A stretch of 33,264 nt of DNA from CAYWKU01 sp964459325. GTDB taxonomy: Bacteria > RBG-13-61-14 > CAYWKU01. The notes below the pieces were generated by a model. It saw only the letters and a list, made by a program, of their open reading frames with translations, had not been told where the DNA came from and ran no database searches. The translations under genes and the position numbers were made by a program. The stretch covers positions 1 to 33,264 of the forward strand of contig CAYWKU010000038.1 of assembly GCA_964459325.1 (NCBI GenBank). Direction: 5' to 3'. Shown here in pieces: positions 30,638-33,264 of the stretch (positions within the stretch are counted from its first letter, which is position 1; each line of letters begins with the position of its first letter).

Positions 30638-32950
30638 ATGCTGGAAGTCCTCAAATGGCTGGGCCTGGACACCTCGGGCTACAACGGCCTTGCCGTCGAG
30701 CTTAATCCGCCTCCGGTGTTGTGGATTGTTCTGTTTTTGCTGGCGGCGGGGTTGGTGGCGTGGTGGAGCCGTTCATCCACCGCCATGCTCGACTACCGTC
30801 TGCGGAAGGCGGCGGTGGTAACCCTGCGGGTGGCGGCGCTGGCGGTGTTGCTTTTCATAATACTCAACCCCTCCCTGGTGCTGGAGCGGAGGATACCCGT
30901 AAGGCCCGGGGCGGCGGTGCTGTGGGACGTATCCCGCAGCATGAACCTGTCTTCCGGCCAGAACCGGGCAACCCGCATGGACGTGGCGCGGGAATGGTGG
31001 AAAAATGCGGACGCATTGCGCAAGCGCATGAAACGCAACTACCGCACGGAAATATGGAGCTTCTCCGACAACGCCGTCCCGGCGGGCCCTCAAGCCTTTA
31101 CCGCCGGGCCCCCGGGAGCGCCGGAAGGCGAAAGCACCGATATTCTGAAATCTCTCAAGAAAATCTCCCGTAGCGGCGGAGAAACTCCCGCCGGCGTCAT
31201 CCTGGTGTCCGACGGCGCGGACAACTCGACCCTCGCCGAAGCCGAGGCCAAGAAAGAAGGAGTGGCCGAAACGCTGGAGGACTTCGATTTCCCGATATTT
31301 ACCGTGCCCCTGGGCGCCAAATCGGAACATCGCGACATCGGCATCAAAAAGGTGGAGGCGCCGGAGTATGGCTTTGTGCGTAACGCCGTGCGGATAACTG
31401 TTAACATAACCGCCCGGGGATTCGCCGGAACGCAGGTTCCTGTGACCGTATCCGAGAAGGGCCGCACGATTACCACCGGCAATGTGCAAGTCGACGCCCC
31501 CGACGGGGAATGGACGGTTAACCTGTCCTTCACCCCCGACCACGTGGGTGATTTTCTTTACGAGGTGAGCATACCGCAATACGACGGGGAAGAGGTTTAC
31601 GAGAACAACTCGCGAGTTTTCTCGCTGAAAGTGCTCCGGGACAAAATCCGGGCCCTGCACGTGGTAGGCAGACCCTCCTGGGATACCCGCTATCTGCGGG
31701 AAGCGTTAAAAAAAGACCCCACCATCGAGCTTATCAGCTTCTACATCCTACGGGAACCGCGGGATTCACCGATGGCTCCTACCGAAGAGCTGAGCCTGAT
31801 TCCCTTCCCCACCGATGAACTTTTCGACACCAAAATCCGCACATTCGACCTTATAATTATGCAGAATTTCTCGTGGGCGCCTTACTTGAGAAGGTCCTAC
31901 CTTCGCAATATCCGCGATTTCGTGCTCGAATTCGGGGGCGGATTCGCCATGGTGGGAGGTCCCGACTCCTTCTATGGCGGCAATTTCGGAGGTACCGCCA
32001 TCGAGGAGATATTGCCGACGGAGCCGGTGGGGCCGAAGCAATATTTCCAGCGGGGCGAGTATCACCCACAGTTGACCGAAGCCGGCTCGCGCCATCCGAT
32101 AACCGCGCTGGAAAATGACGCTCAGGCCAATCGAAAGCTCTGGGATTCATTCCCTCCTCTCGAGGGATACAACATCGTCGGTCCCGCCCGCCCCGGGGCG
32201 ACGGTGTTGATGGAGCATCCTTTCGAGAAGGCCGGGGGCGGCCGGATGCCGCTTATGACGGTATGGTCGCCGGGCAGGGGCAGGACGATGGCTTTCGCCG
32301 CCGACACCTCGTGGCGATGGGCTTTCTACAGGGCGGTTAAGGGCCGCACGTCGGAAGCCTACATGCGGTTCTGGAGAGCGGCGGTACGGTGGCTGGTGGG
32401 CGACCCGGAAGGCAAGAGAGTTCGCGCACGCACCGACAAGCTGACCTACGGCCCCGGAGAGCCGGTTTACCTGAGAGTGAAAGTGCTCGACCGCAGCTAC
32501 GCTCCCGCCATGGACGCAAAAGTGAAAGCGACCCTCACCGGTGATAACACCACCTCCCCCATCGAAAACCTACAACCGCAGGAGGGAGAGTTCGGCGCGA
32601 GGCTTGAAAACCCCGGCGCGGGAGGATGGCGCATCGAGGTCGAGGCTTGGGATAAATCCGGCGAAAAGCTGGGTGCCGACGAGACGATATTTGTGGTGGA
32701 ACAGAGGGGCAAGGAATTTTCCCCGCCCTGGCCCAATCCGGGGCTGATGAAAAAAATAGCGCAAGCCACCGGTGGCGACACCTGGAGCGCCGGCGCCTCA
32801 CCCGACCCCGACGCGCTGCCTCAACCCGAGGTGTGGCGCGTGGCCGGAAGAAAGGACACCCCCCTGTGGGACAACTGGCTCATGGGAGGTCTCCTGCTCG
32901 TGCTCCTGACCGGAGAATGGTACCTGAGAAGAAGGTGGGGGCTGAATTAG
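30638..32950 (+). CDS. Large membrane VWA / glutamine amidotransferase-like protein
   Basis: A 770-residue protein. Two N-terminal helices (about 26-44 and 58-79) precede a VWA domain starting AAVLWDVSRSMNLSSG (DxSxS motif) to about residue 220, with ILVSDGADNSTLAEAE. A beta-sandwich region follows, then a GATase1-like domain (LHVVGRPSWDTRYLREAL, FDLIIMQNFSW, FVLEFGGGFAMVGGPDSF, YGGNFGGTAIEEILP). No catalytic cysteine is seen at the nucleophile turn, so amidotransferase activity is unlikely. A further sandwich domain and a last helix (about 747-765) end the protein. It is the fourth gene of the DUF58 cluster, three bases after the DUF4159 gene. Confidence 0.9.
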   Translation: MLEVLKWLGLDTSGYNGLAVELNPPPVLWIVLFLLAAGLVAWWSRSSTAMLDYRLRKAAVVTLRVAALAVLLFIILNPSLVLERRIPVRPGAAVLWDVSRSMNLSSGQNRATRMDVAREWWKNADALRKRMKRNYRTEIWSFSDNAVPAGPQAFTAGPPGAPEGESTDILKSLKKISRSGGETPAGVILVSDGADNSTLAEAEAKKEGVAETLEDFDFPIFTVPLGAKSEHRDIGIKKVEAPEYGFVRNAVRITVNITARGFAGTQVPVTVSEKGRTITTGNVQVDAPDGEWTVNLSFTPDHVGDFLYEVSIPQYDGEEVYENNSRVFSLKVLRDKIRALHVVGRPSWDTRYLREALKKDPTIELISFYILREPRDSPMAPTEELSLIPFPTDELFDTKIRTFDLIIMQNFSWAPYLRRSYLRNIRDFVLEFGGGFAMVGGPDSFYGGNFGGTAIEEILPTEPVGPKQYFQRGEYHPQLTEAGSRHPITALENDAQANRKLWDSFPPLEGYNIVGPARPGATVLMEHPFEKAGGGRMPLMTVWSPGRGRTMAFAADTSWRWAFYRAVKGRTSEAYMRFWRAAVRWLVGDPEGKRVRARTDKLTYGPGEPVYLRVKVLDRSYAPAMDAKVKATLTGDNTTSPIENLQPQEGEFGARLENPGAGGWRIEVEAWDKSGEKLGADETIFVVEQRGKEFSPPWPNPGLMKKIAQATGGDTWSAGASPDPDALPQPEVWRVAGRKDTPLWDNWLMGGLLLVLLTGEWYLRRRWGLN

Positions 32951-32987
32951 CGACCTTCCGAAATCATTTAATCAATATCCGGCCCAC

Positions 32988-33015
32988 GTAGGGTCGCACG
33001 GCCGTGCGCCCCTAC
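32988..33015. repeat. 28-bp near-perfect palindrome
   Basis: The left half GTAGGGTCGCACGG pairs with the right half CCGTGCGCCCCTAC in 13 of 14 positions, with no loop. Short GC-rich palindromes of this GTAGGGGCG..CGCCCCTAC type are common as dispersed intergenic repeats in many bacteria (general knowledge). It lies 38 bases after the last gene and 13 bases before the second MITE-like copy. There is no T-run, so it is not a standard terminator. Confidence 0.8.
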
Positions 33016-33027
33016 TTCGAGCCTTAG

Positions 33028-33175
33028 CAGGATGTTGAAAAATGCTATTTTTCGTAACGCTGGCATCCTTCTCAGGCCGCATGGCTTGCCGGCAAAAGGC
33101 GCCTTAATAAAATCAGCTACTTACGAGTGCCGCCAAGGATGGCGGCGTTACGTTTCTGACTTTTTCAACACCCTG
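33028..33175. mobile_element. MITE-like element, copy 2
   Basis: This is the better-preserved copy. The ends are CAGGATGTTGAAAAA (left) and, on the reverse strand, CAGGGTGTTGAAAAA (right): 14 of 15 bases inverted. The inverted similarity continues inwards to about 40 bases, so a transcript could fold along its length. The core is 140 of 142 bases identical to copy 1. TTAG flanks both sides (33024-33027 and 33176-33179), a plausible target duplication. There is no coding capacity. Confidence 0.88.
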
Positions 33176-33264
33176 TTAGCGTCTTAGCGTAAGGCACAAA
33201 ACCATCCCACCCCAAGCTTCCCGCTTTAGGTAAGTGAAAAAGCACCAACTGGGTGTAATACTTA

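Noticed and set aside
30773..31660. Minus-strand open frame of 295 codons opposite the last VWA gene
   Set aside because: It is an antisense shadow; the sense protein has helices, a VWA motif and a GATase-like fold.

Overview
The window is a GC-rich stretch of bacterial chromosome, probably from an uncultured Gram-negative lineage. Both edges carry lower-GC or mobile-element material. The signs are a queA-tgt-yajC-secD-secF-recJ core cluster, SPFH and lytic-transglycosylase genes, a lipoprotein, a Wzm-type export permease, and a DUF58/BatA/DUF4159/VWA cluster of the kind common in planctomycete-like and many candidate phyla. I cannot name a phylum from the sequence. There are no rRNA, tRNA or CRISPR features.

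Layout. (1) 1-1166: an AT-richer island with the broken C-terminal end of what may be a restriction endonuclease, overlapped by an intact beta-class DNA methyltransferase. (2) 1389-12148: a long co-directional run with small gaps or overlaps: slipin (SPFH), DUF2065, SpoIID-like lytic transglycosylase, GAF-GGDEF diguanylate cyclase, queA, tgt, yajC, secD, secF, DUF456 membrane protein, recJ. It joins tRNA queuosine modification, the Sec accessory complex and DNA repair. (3) 12114-13166 (minus): a flippase-like membrane protein whose 3' end overlaps recJ. (4) 13389-16058: fabH, rimI, pyrK-like and an arsC-type gene, nearly contiguous. (5) 16059-17582 (minus): a 7TM plus GAF-like sensor with no output domain. 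(6) 17691-22963: pgi, then three exported proteins (VIT-VWA, a lipoprotein with a carbohydrate-binding-like fold, a CAP-domain protein). (7) 22964-23673: a 700-base gap with a perfect 24-bp palindrome, a large imperfect hairpin, a MITE-like element, a frameshifted glycosyltransferase C-terminal scrap and a near-consensus promoter. (8) 23674-26405: a transmembrane PP2C phosphatase fused to PEGA and a catalytically dead FGE-like domain, overlapping a Wzm-type ABC permease that has no ATPase partner here. (9) 26845-32950: DUF58, BatA-like VWA protein, DUF4159 protein and a large VWA/GATase-like membrane protein, tightly packed but without the usual MoxR ATPase. (10) 32951-33264: a 28-bp palindrome and a second copy of the MITE-like element (140 of 142 core bases identical).

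Most interesting: the PP2C-TM-PEGA-pseudoFGE receptor-like phosphatase coupled to an orphan polysaccharide-type permease; the pair of MITE-like elements, one abutting a glycosyltransferase relic; and the slipin-DUF2065 pair, which echoes the HflKC-YjeT arrangement of proteobacteria. None of these is proven to be a new system from sequence alone.
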